From: Geobacter sp.
Lineage (GTDB): Bacteria > Desulfobacterota > Desulfuromonadia > Geobacterales > DSM-12255
Length of the DNA: 5,448 nt
Direction of reading: 5' to 3'
NCBI GenBank assembly: GCA_012026855.1
Contig: VEOV01000044.1
Span: 1 to 5,448 of the forward strand
A program made the position numbers and the translations under genes. The notes beneath the pieces were generated by a model. It worked only from the letters and a program-made list of their open reading frames with translations. It was not told the DNA's origin and made no database searches. This document shows positions 5,161 through 5,448 of this stretch, in pieces. Position 1 is the stretch's first letter. The number at the start of each line of letters is the position of its first letter.

Positions 5161-5448
5161 TCATGCTTTGACACAGACCGCATATTTCAGGTAGCGCCCT
5201 TCGGGGAAGGTAACCGGATAGGGATAATCCTCCGGCTGTCCGGCGACCGTCGCCACCTGCAGCTGGCAGCCGGCCTGCAGTGCCCCTCGGCGCAGCTCTT
5301 TCAGATAATCGGCAATATCAACCTTCTGGTGGTTAGATGAGCAGATCAGCACCCCGCCGGCATCCAGATGGGCTAGGGCAGCGGCAACCAGCTCCGAAGT
5401 GCCACCCCGGGTGGTGAAACGGCTCTTGGCCGTGCTGGAGAATGATGG
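5161..5448 (-). CDS. Class I SAM-dependent rRNA methyltransferase, C-terminal part (RlmI-like)
   Basis: The frame is open to the right edge of the window, so only the last 95 residues are seen. They start Pro-Ser-Phe, which fits the end of a DPPSF catalytic motif (motif IV) of RlmI/RlmK-type 23S rRNA methyltransferases. AGGVLICSSNHQ follows, the counterpart of GGILVTCSCSHH in those enzymes, and the ending FPEGRYLKYAVCV matches the family's closing FPEGEYLK strand. These enzymes methylate a cytosine or guanine in 23S rRNA using S-adenosylmethionine. An in-frame GTG at 5350-5352 is an internal valine and not the start. The second cysteine of the usual C-S-C triplet is Ser here, which is worth noting if the enzyme is an m5C methylase. 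The gene leads into the TSUP gene 25 bp downstream. Confidence 0.85.
   Translation of the reverse strand, partial: PSFSSTAKSRFTTRGGTSELVAAALAHLDAGGVLICSSNHQKVDIADYLKELRRGALQAGCQLQVATVAGQPEDYPYPVTFPEGRYLKYAVCVKA

Overview
The window looks like the chromosome of a Geobacter-type deltaproteobacterium (Desulfuromonadales/Geobacterales). This is inferred from moderately high GC with strong GGAGG-type ribosome binding sites, a RpoH-type heat-shock sigma factor preceded by a CIRCE operator, the order ilvE / rpoH / thiF-moeB (which I recall from Geobacter sulfurreducens but could not check here), and small cysteine-rich and ferredoxin-like genes.

Layout from left to right. Positions 1-192 are non-coding and hold a weak promoter candidate and a 7-bp inverted repeat. 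A small lipoprotein gene follows (193-507, +). A three-gene minus-strand cluster comes next: ilvE (870-1940), a 56-residue cysteine-rich protein (694-864) beginning 5 bp after the ilvE stop, and a two-cluster 4Fe-4S ferredoxin-like frame (461-736) that overlaps it and lacks a good start codon. The ferredoxin frame runs tail-to-tail into the lipoprotein gene. Divergent from ilvE is a gene for a small exported protein (2101-2556, +) with a near-consensus sigma-70 promoter. rpoH (2677-3531, +) follows, with a near-consensus promoter overlapped by a perfect CIRCE inverted repeat and a textbook intrinsic terminator after the stop. A ThiF/MoeB/HesA-family adenylyltransferase (3597-4346, +) has its Shine-Dalgarno directly against the T-tract of that terminator. 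It meets, with a 6-bp tail-to-tail overlap, a TauE/SafE (TSUP) permease gene (4341-5135, -). That gene lies 25 bp downstream of the 3' end of a class I SAM-dependent rRNA methyltransferase gene cut by the right edge (5161-5448, -).

Functionally the window is mostly housekeeping: branched-chain amino acid transamination, heat-shock control, sulfur-carrier activation, anion export and RNA modification. The best-supported regulatory reading is that HrcA represses rpoH through CIRCE, placing the RpoH regulon under a second heat-shock regulator. The least explained part is the cysteine-rich/ferredoxin pair behind ilvE: the first gene is very short, and the second has an intact cysteine pattern but no normal start codon. 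I saw no mobile element, CRISPR array, tRNA or rRNA.
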